A DNA stretch of 64,000 nt. It comes from Limosilactobacillus sp. WILCCON 0051 (GTDB lineage Bacteria; Bacillota; Bacilli; Lactobacillales; Lactobacillaceae). The stretch lies in NCBI RefSeq assembly GCF_039955095.1, contig NZ_CP154878.1, positions 1,674,001 to 1,738,000 on the forward strand, in the 5' to 3' direction. The translations under genes and the position numbers were made by a program. Below are positions 1 through 8,379 of this stretch, piece by piece. Below the pieces are notes generated by a model. The model was not told where the DNA came from, did not search any database, and saw only the letters and a program-made list of their open reading frames with translations. The number at the start of each line of letters is the position of its first letter. Position 1 is the first letter of the stretch.

Positions 1-260
1 GAATATTCGGCTCCCCTAACTTTACCTACTTAAGACGGTTTTTTTCCGAATCGTAGGTAATCATCGGTAAAAATGCATATTTTAGAGCTGATTGGGTCAG
101 ACCGACTTTGTGAATTACCTACTATTGCGTGATTTTTATCAAATTGTAGGTAGTGTTAGGGGTCCCTAACTCGATATACATTAATTTTTACCTACTATGC
201 ATCGTTTTTTTGAAAAAAGTAGGTAATGAACTTTTTGTCATATGACTTTATGCAAGTGAT
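1..260 (+). repeat. Structured dispersed repeat, copy 1 (left end cut off)
   Basis: Three units of exactly 39 bp lie at 22-60, 115-153 and 188-226. Each begins TTACCTAC and ends GTAGGTAA or GTAGGTAG, with about 23 bp between the arms. Unit starts are 93 and 73 bp apart. A smaller palindrome, GTTAGGG/CCCTAAC, sits at 155-170 between the last two units. By comparison with the copies near 8.9 and 28.1 kb, one further unit should lie just left of the window. The right end (about 248-260) overlaps the stop codon of a short minus-strand frame. Function unknown. Confidence 0.9.
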
Positions 261-385
261 TTTGCATAATCGTTAAGTTTGAGCTGTTTGCCGGTGCTTT
301 CAAGCCAATTGTCCATTGATTGGCTTAATTCAGAATCATCAGCTGACCATTTTTCAATGGCTAGTGCTGATATGTCAACCAGCAT
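248..385 (-). pseudogene. Short reading frame ending in the repeat, probable gene remnant
   Basis: A 45-codon frame whose product ends NDYAKSLA. Composition looks protein-like (acidic and Trp-containing), but there is an in-frame stop just upstream of the first ATG and no clear ribosome binding site, so it is more likely a 3-prime gene fragment than a full gene. Its TAA stop lies in the conserved right end of repeat copy 1, as happens at the other two copies. Family not recognised. Confidence 0.35.
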
Positions 386-420
386 TATTTAGTATCATTG
401 AAAAGCGGATGGGGTTTAAT

Positions 421-458
421 AAAAAGGGGCTCCACTTGCTCGCGGAGACCCTTTTTGA
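421..458 (-). terminator. Rho-independent terminator
   Basis: Stem AAAAAGGGGCTCC with GGAGACCCTTTTT (421-433, 444-456). Read on the minus strand it is followed by a T-rich tract, so it ends the transcript of the small membrane protein at 495-881. Confidence 0.7.
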
Positions 459-494
459 ATTTTAAGACTATATCTATTGGTGTTCAATTCTAAG

Positions 495-881
495 CTAAAA
501 AAGGATAGCAAAGAGCCACCGTATAAATGAAAAAATAAAGCAGAGGGCAGCAATTATCAATAAGACAAGGCCCGATGAAATACCAAGCTGAATAGCAGTC
601 GACGCCGTTCCACTCCTAATTGACGCGCCCGCCAGACTATCTGCAGCACTACTAGAAATAGCAATCGTTATTCCACCAATAATGCTCGTAAAAAGGCCAA
701 TTCGAAAGCAAAGACTGAAACTTTTAATCCATCCAGTCAGTGAATCGTCCTCAACCGTTTCGGTAATATTAGAAGCGCTTGATGCAGTGGTATTGTTTTT
801 AGTCGCTCGGTTCTTTTTACTGCCGCTATTAGCCAACATGATAATCATTACCAAGATTACAAAACCGATAATAAAGATCAT
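495..881 (-). CDS. Small membrane protein of unknown function
   Basis: 128 residues. A hydrophobic N-terminal segment (about 1-18) is followed by a Ser/Thr/Asn/Lys-rich linker (about 19-50) and two further hydrophobic segments (about 55-78 and 95-127), so three membrane passes are likely. No motif recognised. It is the last gene of a minus-strand group with the lipoprotein and TM2 genes and is closed by the hairpin at 421-458. The hydrophobic ends and polar linker suggest an envelope role, but nothing more can be said. Confidence 0.7.
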   Translation of the reverse strand: MIFIIGFVILVMIIMLANSGSKKNRATKNNTTASSASNITETVEDDSLTGWIKSFSLCFRIGLFTSIIGGITIAISSSAADSLAGASIRSGTASTAIQLGISSGLVLLIIAALCFIFSFIRWLFAILF

Positions 882-942
882 TATGTTATTCCCCTTAATT
901 ATGCTATCAGATCTATGTTATTAGGTCTTTGGAACCAGTTGA

Positions 943-1680
943 TTACTTAGCAATCTGCTCAAACGCAGCAGCCACATCATGATTAGACGTTGGCTTTGCA
1001 TTCAGCGAATAGCCATTGGTTGTTTGATCAACCAGTGCAACCGGCTGGCCATTATGAAAGGCAAAGAAATACGTTACCCGCATCGGCCCATCTTCTTGAT
1101 CATCTGGCCGGTCATAATTATAGATTGCTACAACGTTGTAGTCATAATCACCATTGCCAGACGGTGACCATCCAACTGACACGGATTGATCATTGACACG
1201 GACACGACCTAAATCTTCTGGAAATGTTAATCCTACTTTAGTTGTAATCGGCGTTTGACCATCATATCTAGTGTATGACTGATTCATCTTTGGTGCCCAT
1301 TCATCAAAGAATGATTCCAATTGAACATCCTTTTCATTATCCCAAAGCGACTCATCATTTACAGATTTTTTTGTAGCACCGGTACTGCTGGATGATGATT
1401 TAGCAGCTGCCTTCTTAACTGAATGACTGTTGCTTGACTCAGAAACAGAACTAGAAGATGAACTGGCTGCTGAACTGCTTGCTGATTCCGTCTTAGGTGC
1501 CTTATTCGTAATATGAGGCAAGCTAAAAAGGCCAATCGTGAGGTTTTTATTGGTAAATGGAATGCCAATCGTGGTCTGTTTTTCAGAAACAGTTTGTATT
1601 TTTTCGCTGACTGGATTACTGCAGCCCGCAAGCCCTAAAGAAAGCAGGATTACCGCAGCAGATACTGAAATTTTTCGCAT
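943..1680 (-). CDS. DUF4767 lipoprotein
   Basis: 245 residues. A lipoprotein signal peptide ends in the lipobox LAGC with Cys20 as the lipidated residue. Next comes a Ser-rich, low-complexity linker (about 65-108) of the kind that spans a Gram-positive wall. The C-terminal domain (about 112-245) begins LWDNEKDVQLESFFDEW and contains QSYTRYDG, matching DUF4767, a domain of unknown function found mostly in lactobacilli. The protein should sit on the outer face of the membrane. It lies close downstream of the TM2-domain gene, so the two may be cotranscribed. Confidence 0.85.
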   Translation of the reverse strand: MRKISVSAAVILLSLGLAGCSNPVSEKIQTVSEKQTTIGIPFTNKNLTIGLFSLPHITNKAPKTESASSSAASSSSSSVSESSNSHSVKKAAAKSSSSSTGATKKSVNDESLWDNEKDVQLESFFDEWAPKMNQSYTRYDGQTPITTKVGLTFPEDLGRVRVNDQSVSVGWSPSGNGDYDYNVVAIYNYDRPDDQEDGPMRVTYFFAFHNGQPVALVDQTTNGYSLNAKPTSNHDVAAAFEQIAK

Positions 1681-1699
1681 AGATCCTTCCCCAATCAGA

Positions 1700-2143
1700 C
1701 TAATCTAAAAGCTCATTTCCCATCGCATCAAGGTGCCATTGCGAGCCCTTGCGAGAGGTCAAAATCATAATGCTTTCGATAAACGTCCAAATTTCAACCC
1801 CAATAAGAATTACGGCACCAATAGCAATAATAATAGTAAGGAAACCCACAATCGTCAAAACCAGCTGCAAAATTGCTTTGTTTTTGTAGCCTAGATAAAA
1901 ATTATGAACTCCAAATGCACCAAAAAAGAGGCCAAAGAGACCAGCTGCGATTTTAGACTTAGTACTTAATTTTCCTGTCGCAGTTGGTACCTCATTAATG
2001 ATTGAGCTGACGGAATTCCCCTTTTGGTCACCATGAGACATAATGGCCTGCTTTTTTTCTTCAAATTCTTCTTGGCTAATGATCCCCTCATCAAGAAGCC
2101 CCTTATACTCCTTAATCTTTGCAACTTCTGAACTTTCTGCCAT
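1700..2143 (-). CDS. SHOCT and TM2 domain membrane protein
   Basis: 147 residues. Residues about 7-38 (EYKGLLDEGIISQEEFEEKK) form a SHOCT motif, a short segment usually fused to other domains. Residues about 62-130 form a TM2 domain: two membrane helices with the hallmark FFGAFGVHNFYLGYK turn. TM2 proteins are small membrane proteins of unclear function. A strong ribosome binding site (GGGAGG) precedes the ATG. The lipoprotein gene follows 19 bp downstream, suggesting an operon. Confidence 0.88.
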   Translation of the reverse strand: MAESSEVAKIKEYKGLLDEGIISQEEFEEKKQAIMSHGDQKGNSVSSIINEVPTATGKLSTKSKIAAGLFGLFFGAFGVHNFYLGYKNKAILQLVLTIVGFLTIIIAIGAVILIGVEIWTFIESIMILTSRKGSQWHLDAMGNELLD

Positions 2144-2626
2144 TGTTAATATCCTCCCAATATGAAAAATTAGTTTTTGTTTATGACTAGTCGTTGATTC
2201 ATAAAAATTGTCAATAATCTATAGAGCTAAAAGACTGCTAAAATATTCTGTCATGAAAAATAATTTTAAATTTGACGTCTTTCAAGCGGGACTATCAAAA
2301 TCCTAATTTACCAAACGAATAATTGCTCTTTCTTTAATCTATTACCAGACTAATAAACAAAAATTGGTTAATAAAATTAATTATAAGCATAATATATGCA
2401 CGGTCAATGTTGTTTTTAGTTTAACTAATAAACTCAAAATAGTAATTAATTCCTAAATATAGACAAATTATCTAATATGGTTCATTTATAAAATAAAAGT
2501 ATAATTATGTATTAAACAATAAAGTTAAACTTTTAGTATAAGCCATGCTAAGACTAGTAAGATCAAGAGCAGCCGTCCTTCTTTCTTAACACCTTTAAAG
2601 TCATGACTCACATCAATATATATAAA
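2144..2626. other. AT-rich intergenic region
   Basis: About 480 bp without a convincing gene on either strand. A TTGACA-like -35 element for the TM2 gene is visible on the minus strand at 2209-2214, but a good -10 at normal spacing is not. Nothing else recognised. Confidence 0.5.
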
Positions 2627-2662
2627 AAACAGGTTCGAGAAAATTTCTCGAGCCTGTTTTGC
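2627..2662 (-). terminator. Rho-independent terminator
   Basis: Stem AAAACAGGTTCGAGAAA paired with a near-perfect complement ending CCTGTTTT. It lies downstream of the aminotransferase gene and closes the permease-uspA-aminotransferase operon. Confidence 0.85.
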
Positions 2663-2729
2663 TTTTGTCCGATTGTCTTGTTATTCAGTTGCCGACATCC
2701 CTGGTTTGATTGCCGGCAATTTAGCATCA

Positions 2730-3914
2730 CTAGTCGTAGAATGAACCGTCTTCTGCAAAAACTTTGGCCAGGCCATCAACTGCCCGCTTAAGTTTTTCCA
2801 TTGAAGCCGCATATGAGATTCTAAAGTAGCGCACGGGAAGCTTAGTGAAAGCCGCTGCCGGAACGATAGCTACTTTAGCTTTTTCTGCCAAATGCTCTGC
2901 ATAGGCCATCGAATCGCCATCAAAACTGTCTGGAATCTTGACCCACAGATAAAAGGCCCCCATTGGCTTAGTGTAGTGAAAACCAATCTTATCCATAGCG
3001 GTCATTAAGAACTGCCGCCGCCGATCATATTCTGCCTTCATTTGAGCGGTATCAGCCTTGCCATGACGGAGCGCTTCTTCAGCGGCATCCATGTTCATTG
3101 TGGCATTGGTCGAAATTGCGGCTTGATGTACTTTAGCCAGCGCTCCCAAAACATCACGCGGTCCACAGATATAACCAACCCGCCAGCCAGTCATCGCGGC
3201 ATTTTTAGACACCCCGCTGACATAAAGAGTCTGGTCTGGCAGCAGCTTGGCCATTGGCAGGTGCTCGCCTTCGTAAAGCAGGTCGGCATAGATCTCATCA
3301 TCCAAAATGGCAACGTTGTAGTTTTTGAGCAGATCAGCCAGCGCCCGGACCTCATCAGGCGTATAGGTGACACCGGTTGGATTGACTGGATAGTTGAGAA
3401 CCAGCACCTTTACCTTTTCACCATATTTGTCCAACGCCTTTTTCAATAATTCCGGCGTCACCTTAAAGTCAGGCTCGGCAGTTTCCAGTTCAACCGCTTT
3501 GGCATCACGCAGCTCGGCATTGATTCGATAAAGCGTGTAGGCAGGACAAGGGATCAATACGACATCGCCGGGCTGACACAAACCGGTAATAATCGTACTG
3601 ATGGCTCCACTGGCACCTTCTGTAACGAAGATTTCGCCTTCTGGATCATAGTGAAGGTCCAAGTCATCTGCCAGATATTCGCTGATTGCCTTACGCAGAC
3701 CTAGTGTCCCCCAGTTATGTGGATAGTGCGTATGGTCGTCAAGAATGCTTTTGATGGCCGCCAGCTTGACATGATCGGCCGTTTTAAAATCTGGCTCGCC
3801 AACTGTCAGATTGACGACTTCTGGGTCACTGCCATATTTATTGTTAAGAACCCGAATCAGTGATGGCTTGGATGACTTTAAGCTTTCCGGAACCAGTGAT
3901 GCAATTTTACTCAT
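2730..3914 (-). CDS. Class I/II aminotransferase
   Basis: 394 residues, full length for fold-type I PLP aminotransferases. Visible features are the N-terminal NLTVGEPDF, the substrate loop NYPVNPTG, the Asp of LDDEIYADL, and the PLP lysine in SGVSKNAAMTGWRVGY (around residue 235). The family transfers amino groups between amino acids and 2-oxo acids in the cytoplasm. The sequence resembles the aspartate/aromatic and N-acetyl-diaminopimelate (PatA) branches, and substrate cannot be fixed from sequence alone. It follows uspA and an amino acid permease on the same strand with short gaps, so uptake and transamination of an amino acid is a reasonable guess. Confidence 0.9.
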   Translation of the reverse strand: MSKIASLVPESLKSSKPSLIRVLNNKYGSDPEVVNLTVGEPDFKTADHVKLAAIKSILDDHTHYPHNWGTLGLRKAISEYLADDLDLHYDPEGEIFVTEGASGAISTIITGLCQPGDVVLIPCPAYTLYRINAELRDAKAVELETAEPDFKVTPELLKKALDKYGEKVKVLVLNYPVNPTGVTYTPDEVRALADLLKNYNVAILDDEIYADLLYEGEHLPMAKLLPDQTLYVSGVSKNAAMTGWRVGYICGPRDVLGALAKVHQAAISTNATMNMDAAEEALRHGKADTAQMKAEYDRRRQFLMTAMDKIGFHYTKPMGAFYLWVKIPDSFDGDSMAYAEHLAEKAKVAIVPAAAFTKLPVRYFRISYAASMEKLKRAVDGLAKVFAEDGSFYD

Positions 3915-3951
3915 GGAAACTTCCTCCTTATGACATATCGATAAAAAATAT

Positions 3952-4380
3952 CTACTTGACTACCAGCACATCGGCCTTGGCATGACGAACGACATAATCG
4001 GTATGCGACCCTTGCAGCATTTTTTCAACGGCATTGATCCCGGTACTGCCAAGGACGATCAGATCAATATCGTGCTGAGCAGGAAAATCATAGGCAAGCA
4101 CGGTTTTAATGCTGCCAATGATCACCTCGGCACTGGCATCTGCTCCCTTATCCTGCGCTTTTTTCAAATAGAGCTGCAGCTGTTTTTTAGTACGATTGGC
4201 AAAATCCTGGTAGAAATCCTCATTGACTCCAAATGATGAATCCATCCCGCGGTCACGATTGACTACCCAGACCAAGTACAGCTTGGCTGAAAAAACCTTC
4301 GCCAGATCAACTGCTGTCTCAAAAGCTCGATCAGCACGTTTAGAACCATCAATCCCGACTAAAATTTTTTTGTAGGCCAT
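3952..4380 (-). CDS. Universal stress protein (UspA family)
   Basis: 142 residues, a single Usp domain. It starts KKILVGIDGSKRADRAF and ends with the ATP-binding pattern GSTGINAVEKMLQGSHTDYV, so this is the nucleotide-binding type. Cytoplasmic, with a role in stress survival known only in general terms. It begins one base after the permease stop codon and is followed by the aminotransferase after 37 bp, so it is translated as the middle gene of a three-gene operon. Confidence 0.92.
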   Translation of the reverse strand: MAYKKILVGIDGSKRADRAFETAVDLAKVFSAKLYLVWVVNRDRGMDSSFGVNEDFYQDFANRTKKQLQLYLKKAQDKGADASAEVIIGSIKTVLAYDFPAQHDIDLIVLGSTGINAVEKMLQGSHTDYVVRHAKADVLVVK

Positions 4381-4381
4381 T

Positions 4382-5812
4382 TTAATCAGCTCCCTTGTAG
4401 TTTGGATTTAAATGCGAATGCCGCCGACCGTAACCAAAGTAAAGCGCCATCCCGAGAGCCAGCCAGACAAAGAATCGAACCCAGGTTTCCCAGTTAAGCC
4501 CCGCCACCAGCGTCAGACAGAAAATAATCGAAATAATCGGGGTAAACGGAACGCCCGGTGCTTTGAAACCACGATGCAGATCAGGCTGCGTATAGCGCAT
4601 GATCAAGATTCCCGCCGAAACCAGGATAAAGGCAGTCAGCGTCCCAATGTTAACCAGTTCGGAAAGAATGTTTAAGTTGATCAAGCCGGCCCCAAGCGAA
4701 GTAATGATCCCGAAAAACCAGGTCCCTTTAAAAGGCGTTTGGTGTTTTTCATCAACTTGACCGAAGAACTTCGGAAAAAGACCATCTCGTGACATTGAGT
4801 AGCTGATTCTTGACTGTCCATACAGCTGAACCAGAATAACGGTGGTCATCCCAAGAATAGCACCAATCGACACGATAATCGACAGCCAGCTTTGACCGGT
4901 CTTAGCCAGAACCGCCAGCACCGGCGCATTGATATATTTACGGAAAACCGGGTAGCGAACGACACCAGTCATCGTAAGCGTCATTAAGAAGTACAGAATC
5001 GTTGAGATAATCAGCGAGAGTAAAATCCCACGCGGCAAGGTCTTGCTGGGATTGATCGTTTCTTCAGCACTGGATGAAACTGAATCAAAACCGATAAACG
5101 AGAAGAAAACAATTGATGCCCCTGGAATGATCCCAGCCGCCGCGCCATTATGATGTGAGTACCACCCATATGGACTGAACGGATGCCAGTTTTCCGGCTT
5201 GATAAACCAAACCGTGCAGGCAATAAAGAGAATGATGACCAGCAGCTTGACGATTACCATGGCATCATTGACTCGCTTGGTTTGCGTGATCCCCATTGAG
5301 ATGATCCAGGTAATGATCAAGACGACTAAGAATGCCGGCAGATTAAAGTAGCTGGTAACGCCAGGCGTGGTCCCAGCCGCCGCCGTTAAAGCCGTTGGAA
5401 TGTGGAGACCGAAATTATCAAGCAGGTTGACAAAGTACCCGGACCACCCCACGGCCACCGTTGCAGCACTAAGCGCATATTCCAGGATCAGATCCCAGCC
5501 AATAATAAAGGCGATAATTTCACCAAATGCAATGTAAGAATAAGTGTACGCCGAACCAGCGATTGGCGCCATTGATGCAAATTCCGCATAACAAAGGCCA
5601 GCAAAACCGCAGCAGATTGCCGCAATCAAAAATGAAATGGAAAGGGCTGGTCCAGCAGTAAGGGCCCCTTTCCCAGTTAAAACGAAAATCCCAGTACCGA
5701 TAATGGCACCGATTCCCAGGAAAGTCAGATCCCAGGTGCGCAACGTTCGTTTTAATGGTGATGCGTGACTAATCAAGACATTGATATCTTTTTTGCGTAG
5801 TAAAGATGTCAT
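4382..5812 (-). CDS. APC-family amino acid permease (cationic-type, YfnA-like)
   Basis: 476 residues with about 12 to 13 hydrophobic segments. The first helix carries the APC signature GIGAIIGTGIFVLTG, and FIGFDSVSSSAEE in the middle is typical of the cationic amino acid transporter branch. It should import an amino acid across the cytoplasmic membrane by proton or solute coupling. The start is supported by AAGGGAG seven bases upstream. It heads an operon with uspA and an aminotransferase. A promoter with an overlapping cre-like site lies about 170 bp upstream, so carbon catabolite control is possible. Confidence 0.92.
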   Translation of the reverse strand: MTSLLRKKDINVLISHASPLKRTLRTWDLTFLGIGAIIGTGIFVLTGKGALTAGPALSISFLIAAICCGFAGLCYAEFASMAPIAGSAYTYSYIAFGEIIAFIIGWDLILEYALSAATVAVGWSGYFVNLLDNFGLHIPTALTAAAGTTPGVTSYFNLPAFLVVLIITWIISMGITQTKRVNDAMVIVKLLVIILFIACTVWFIKPENWHPFSPYGWYSHHNGAAAGIIPGASIVFFSFIGFDSVSSSAEETINPSKTLPRGILLSLIISTILYFLMTLTMTGVVRYPVFRKYINAPVLAVLAKTGQSWLSIIVSIGAILGMTTVILVQLYGQSRISYSMSRDGLFPKFFGQVDEKHQTPFKGTWFFGIITSLGAGLINLNILSELVNIGTLTAFILVSAGILIMRYTQPDLHRGFKAPGVPFTPIISIIFCLTLVAGLNWETWVRFFVWLALGMALYFGYGRRHSHLNPNYKGAD

Positions 5813-5979
5813 AGGCAGGCTCCCTTCTAATTAAAAATTAACATAAAGTTTATTTATTTTTAATCTAATAGTAAAGATGATCAGCTAAAAATGTATCAAT
5901 CTTTGGACTGGAGCCGTTTTATGGTGAATAACGTTAAGCTTCCCGCTGGTTTGAATTTTTTTAATAAAGCCTTTGTATG

Positions 5980-6009
5980 ATTACATTTTACAAAAGAAAG
6001 CGCTGTCAA
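5980..6009 (-). promoter_or_regulatory. Promoter of the permease operon with a cre-like site
   Basis: On the minus strand a -35 TTGACA (6004-6009) and a -10 TGTAAT (5980-5985) are 18 bp apart. The sequence TGACAGCGCTTTCT overlapping the -35 matches the CcpA cre consensus with about two mismatches. The predicted leader is about 165 nt long. Confidence 0.55.
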
Positions 6010-6031
6010 GAAGCTGCATTGAATGATAATT

Positions 6032-6065
6032 AAAAGACGATCTATGCAATAGACCGCCTCTTTCA
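6032..6065 (-). terminator. Second hairpin downstream of the PspC operon
   Basis: Stem around ATCTAT-GCA-ATAGA extended by AAAGACG and CGCCTCTTT. It lies between the main terminator at 6101-6154 and the permease promoter and may be a back-up terminator. Confidence 0.45.
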
Positions 6066-6100
6066 AATTTCATAATTAAATTTTAACTATCGATTCAAGC

Positions 6101-6154
6101 AAAAATGCCCTGCCATCATCAGCTTATTTCTGCTGATAATCACCGGGCATTTTT
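6101..6154 (-). terminator. Rho-independent terminator
   Basis: Outer stem AAAAATGCCC/GGGCATTTTT with an inner ATCAGC/GCTGAT stem, directly after the pspC stop codon. It ends the padR-DUF1700-DUF4097-pspC transcript. Confidence 0.85.
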
Positions 6155-6159
6155 AATTA

Positions 6160-6396
6160 TTATTTTTTATCTGACTCATAGAAAACTGGGCCATCATCTT
6201 CAGGTTTCTTTGGTGATGCGTCTGGGATAATCATTGCCGCAATCAGGTAAAGAATTACTGATGGCACAATCGCGGTGAAAAGAGCCAGGGCGGCAGTTAC
6301 CAGTCGTACGATCGTTGCATCAAAGCCAAAATACTCGGCAATTCCGCCACAAACACCAGCGATAATCCGATCGTTTGATTTCGTCAGTTTTTTCAT
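6160..6396 (-). CDS. PspC domain membrane protein
   Basis: 78 residues. KKLTKSNDRIIAGVCGGIAEYFGFDATIVRL is the PspC signature, followed by one membrane helix (about 34-60) and a charged tail. PspC proteins take part in envelope stress responses. Here it is the last gene of a PadR-controlled operon with two further envelope-type proteins, an arrangement like the lia/yvl type stress modules of other Firmicutes. Confidence 0.92.
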   Translation of the reverse strand: MKKLTKSNDRIIAGVCGGIAEYFGFDATIVRLVTAALALFTAIVPSVILYLIAAMIIPDASPKKPEDDGPVFYESDKK

Positions 6397-6406
6397 AATG
6401 ATCCCC

Positions 6407-7378
6407 CTATCTAATCGTTACGTCACCATCAGAAGCAGTGACCTGCAGGCGATTTGACACGGTATCGTTTTGAGCAAGCGTGCCGCCACTGTCATTGGAC
6501 TGATTGAACAAACGATTGTCGCCGTCGCTGACCGATGTCGAGTAGCCATCCGCTTTCGTATTCAATGCTTCCACGTCGCCATCCTTGGCTGTAATCGTGT
6601 AGCCATTGGCAATCGTGATGTCGTTAAAATGAACGTCGCCATCCTGAGTACTGAGACTGCCGCCATCCAAGGCAACGGAATTCATTGTAATATCTGAATC
6701 AGCCGTCTGAAGCAGCGTCTTGGTTAAAGCAGAATCGTTAACGGCAAGATCATTGTCGTTAAGATGCAGCTGGCCATTGTTGATCGTTACGCCATTAAAA
6801 GCAGTATCCGTATCGTTGAGTCGGAAGTCAGCCTGCTCAATTTCCAGATTGTCCAGACTTACCTGACTGGCATCATTGACCCGCAAGTCATATTTTTCGA
6901 TCTTCATCTTGGCAGCCGGTTCTTGAATAACCTTGCCATCATTAACCCGCAGCGCCAAATGCTTGAGATTTACGTTCTCTGGTACCGTAATCGTCAGTTT
7001 GTCGTTTGCCGCGCCATGATAAAAGCCAGTTGAAGAAAAACTGAAGCCATTAAAGCTAAAGCCATGCTTGCGACTCTTAGAATTGATGATTACCGTGCCG
7101 TTTTTCTTTTCAATGGTTGGCTGATTGCTCTTTTCACCGGCATACTTAACAGAAAAGGTATTGCCAGATTTGACAACGACATTCATATCGCTTACGTCTG
7201 CCTTAATCCGCTCAGCCTTGGCATAGGTTCGAGTCTGCGTTGTCTTGGCCTTTGATACCACGTGCGGAGTCAAGCCATCAAAGATTACTGCCCGCTGACC
7301 ATGCATTCCAATGCCAAACGCCAGCACAACAGCACCAATCAACGTGATAACCAGGCCGCTTACGATGGTCTTTTTCAT
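6407..7378 (-). CDS. DUF4097 beta-helical envelope protein
   Basis: 323 residues from the ATG at 7378, chosen because AAGGAGGCGGCAAA precedes it and its ATG overlaps the upstream TGA (ATGA). One N-terminal membrane anchor (about 4-24) is followed by a long repetitive region rich in N, D, S and G in which short strands recur (DGDVHFND, SDGDNRLF, ASDGDVTIR). This is the look of a DUF4097 putative adhesin with a right-handed beta-helix. It probably faces outside. Translational coupling to the DUF1700 gene is expected. Confidence 0.88.
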   Translation of the reverse strand: MKKTIVSGLVITLIGAVVLAFGIGMHGQRAVIFDGLTPHVVSKAKTTQTRTYAKAERIKADVSDMNVVVKSGNTFSVKYAGEKSNQPTIEKKNGTVIINSKSRKHGFSFNGFSFSSTGFYHGAANDKLTITVPENVNLKHLALRVNDGKVIQEPAAKMKIEKYDLRVNDASQVSLDNLEIEQADFRLNDTDTAFNGVTINNGQLHLNDNDLAVNDSALTKTLLQTADSDITMNSVALDGGSLSTQDGDVHFNDITIANGYTITAKDGDVEALNTKADGYSTSVSDGDNRLFNQSNDSGGTLAQNDTVSNRLQVTASDGDVTIR

Positions 7379-7980
7379 TTTGCCGCCTCCTTTTTGATGT
7401 ACTTGTAATAGACGTGCTGAACGAGGCGCGTGCATGCCTTAACGATCCAGACAGAGCATCCCCAGACGAGTGGAATGACGATCAGCAGCAGTCCTAATCC
7501 GATCAAGCCAATCCCTAGGTAGAAAAGTCCTGTCCCCAGGTTGGTAAACAAAAGACTCAGACCGGTAAAAATAGCCGCCGCCGTTAGGAAGATGCCACCC
7601 CCGGCAAGCGATATGACTACCACCACGCCACTAAAGACGACTGCAAAGATGGCAATCAGCACGCTAAGCAGGATCAAGCCGATAATCAGAGTTGCTGGAG
7701 TGGCCAATAGTGCAAGAATGATCAGCCACGTCGTCTTGATCTTGGTTTTTGAGACGACCCGCTGATCTTCAGCCTCTTCTTTGATGGAGTGATCAGCAAG
7801 TATCTTTAATGCAAGCTGACGCGGCGTTCCCAGTTCCTGTTCAATTTCTGCTTTGGTATCAATGCCGGCATCTGCCAGATACTCACTGTAAAATTCAACG
7901 ATGTCATCAATCTCATCATCTGGCAGCTTGCGAAGGTAACGTCTTAACATCTGCATGTACTTTGCAGTTTCAGAAGTCAT
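7375..7980 (-). CDS. DUF1700 (HAAS domain) membrane protein
   Basis: 201 residues. The cytoplasmic N-terminal part (about 1-75) has the helical pattern RRYLRKLPDDEIDDIVEFYSEY and LGTPRQLA typical of DUF1700/HAAS proteins. The rest is three to four hydrophobic segments. It overlaps padR by 11 bp upstream and the DUF4097 gene by 4 bp downstream. HAAS proteins are usually encoded with PadR regulators and are thought to signal envelope state, but the mechanism here is not visible. Confidence 0.88.
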   Translation of the reverse strand: MTSETAKYMQMLRRYLRKLPDDEIDDIVEFYSEYLADAGIDTKAEIEQELGTPRQLALKILADHSIKEEAEDQRVVSKTKIKTTWLIILALLATPATLIIGLILLSVLIAIFAVVFSGVVVVISLAGGGIFLTAAAIFTGLSLLFTNLGTGLFYLGIGLIGLGLLLIVIPLVWGCSVWIVKACTRLVQHVYYKYIKKEAAK

Positions 7981-8314
7981 GTGTCTGTTCCTCCTTTACA
8001 GGATATTTGCTGGCCTCAAAAATCGAATCGAGGCTTTCCTTATAGTCTTTCCATACCTGCTTAACGCGTGCCAGATGTGATTCACCAGAAGACGTAATGC
8101 GATAATAGCGGCGATTGCGTCCATGATATGGCTGATCATACGTTTCAACGAACTGATCTCTTTTTAGCCGGCGCAGCACCGGATAAAGAGTGGATTCTGA
8201 AATCGTAATCGCTTTTTGCATGTCTTGAGTCAGCGCGTAGCCGTAGTAATCTTTACGTTCAAGCAGCGCCAGCACCAAGCCATCCAAAAGATCAGCTGAA
8301 ACTTGAATTTTCAT
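7970..8314 (-). CDS. PadR-family transcriptional regulator
   Basis: 114 residues, a winged-helix PadR protein: LVLALLERKDYYGYALTQ, then SESTLYPVLRRL and the wing GRNRRYYRIT. It is the first gene of the DUF1700-DUF4097-pspC operon and very probably represses its own promoter, because a perfect 8+8 bp palindrome covers the -10 region just upstream. The Ser, Leu and Tyr pattern is that of the short PadR subfamily 1. Confidence 0.93.
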   Translation of the reverse strand: MKIQVSADLLDGLVLALLERKDYYGYALTQDMQKAITISESTLYPVLRRLKRDQFVETYDQPYHGRNRRYYRITSSGESHLARVKQVWKDYKESLDSIFEASKYPVKEEQTHDF

Positions 8315-8347
8315 CTCTCGTTTCGCCTCTTTCAGTTTTATTTTATA

Positions 8348-8379
8348 ATATTATACCGTATATAATATATCGAGGTAAA
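8348..8379 (-). promoter_or_regulatory. padR operon promoter with palindromic operator
   Basis: Inverted repeat ATATTATA (8348-8355), 5 bp, TATAATAT (8361-8368). It overlaps a minus-strand promoter with -10 TATAAT (8350-8355) and -35 TTTACC (8374-8379), 18 bp spacing. PadR dimers usually bind AT-rich palindromes, so this is the likely autoregulatory site. Confidence 0.65.

Noticed and set aside
155..170. Integron attC site from GTTAGG/CCTAAC
   Set aside because: The two boxes are only 4 bp apart rather than at the two ends of a long hairpin, and no integrase is present. The likeness is superficial.
682..924. 80-codon plus-strand frame at the left end
   Set aside because: It is opposite the membrane protein gene at 495-881, lacks a ribosome binding site and has basic shadow-like composition.
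7379..7435. 19-residue upstream extension of the DUF4097 protein
   Set aside because: A strong AAGGAGG site and an ATGA overlap mark the ATG at 7378, which also starts a good membrane anchor.
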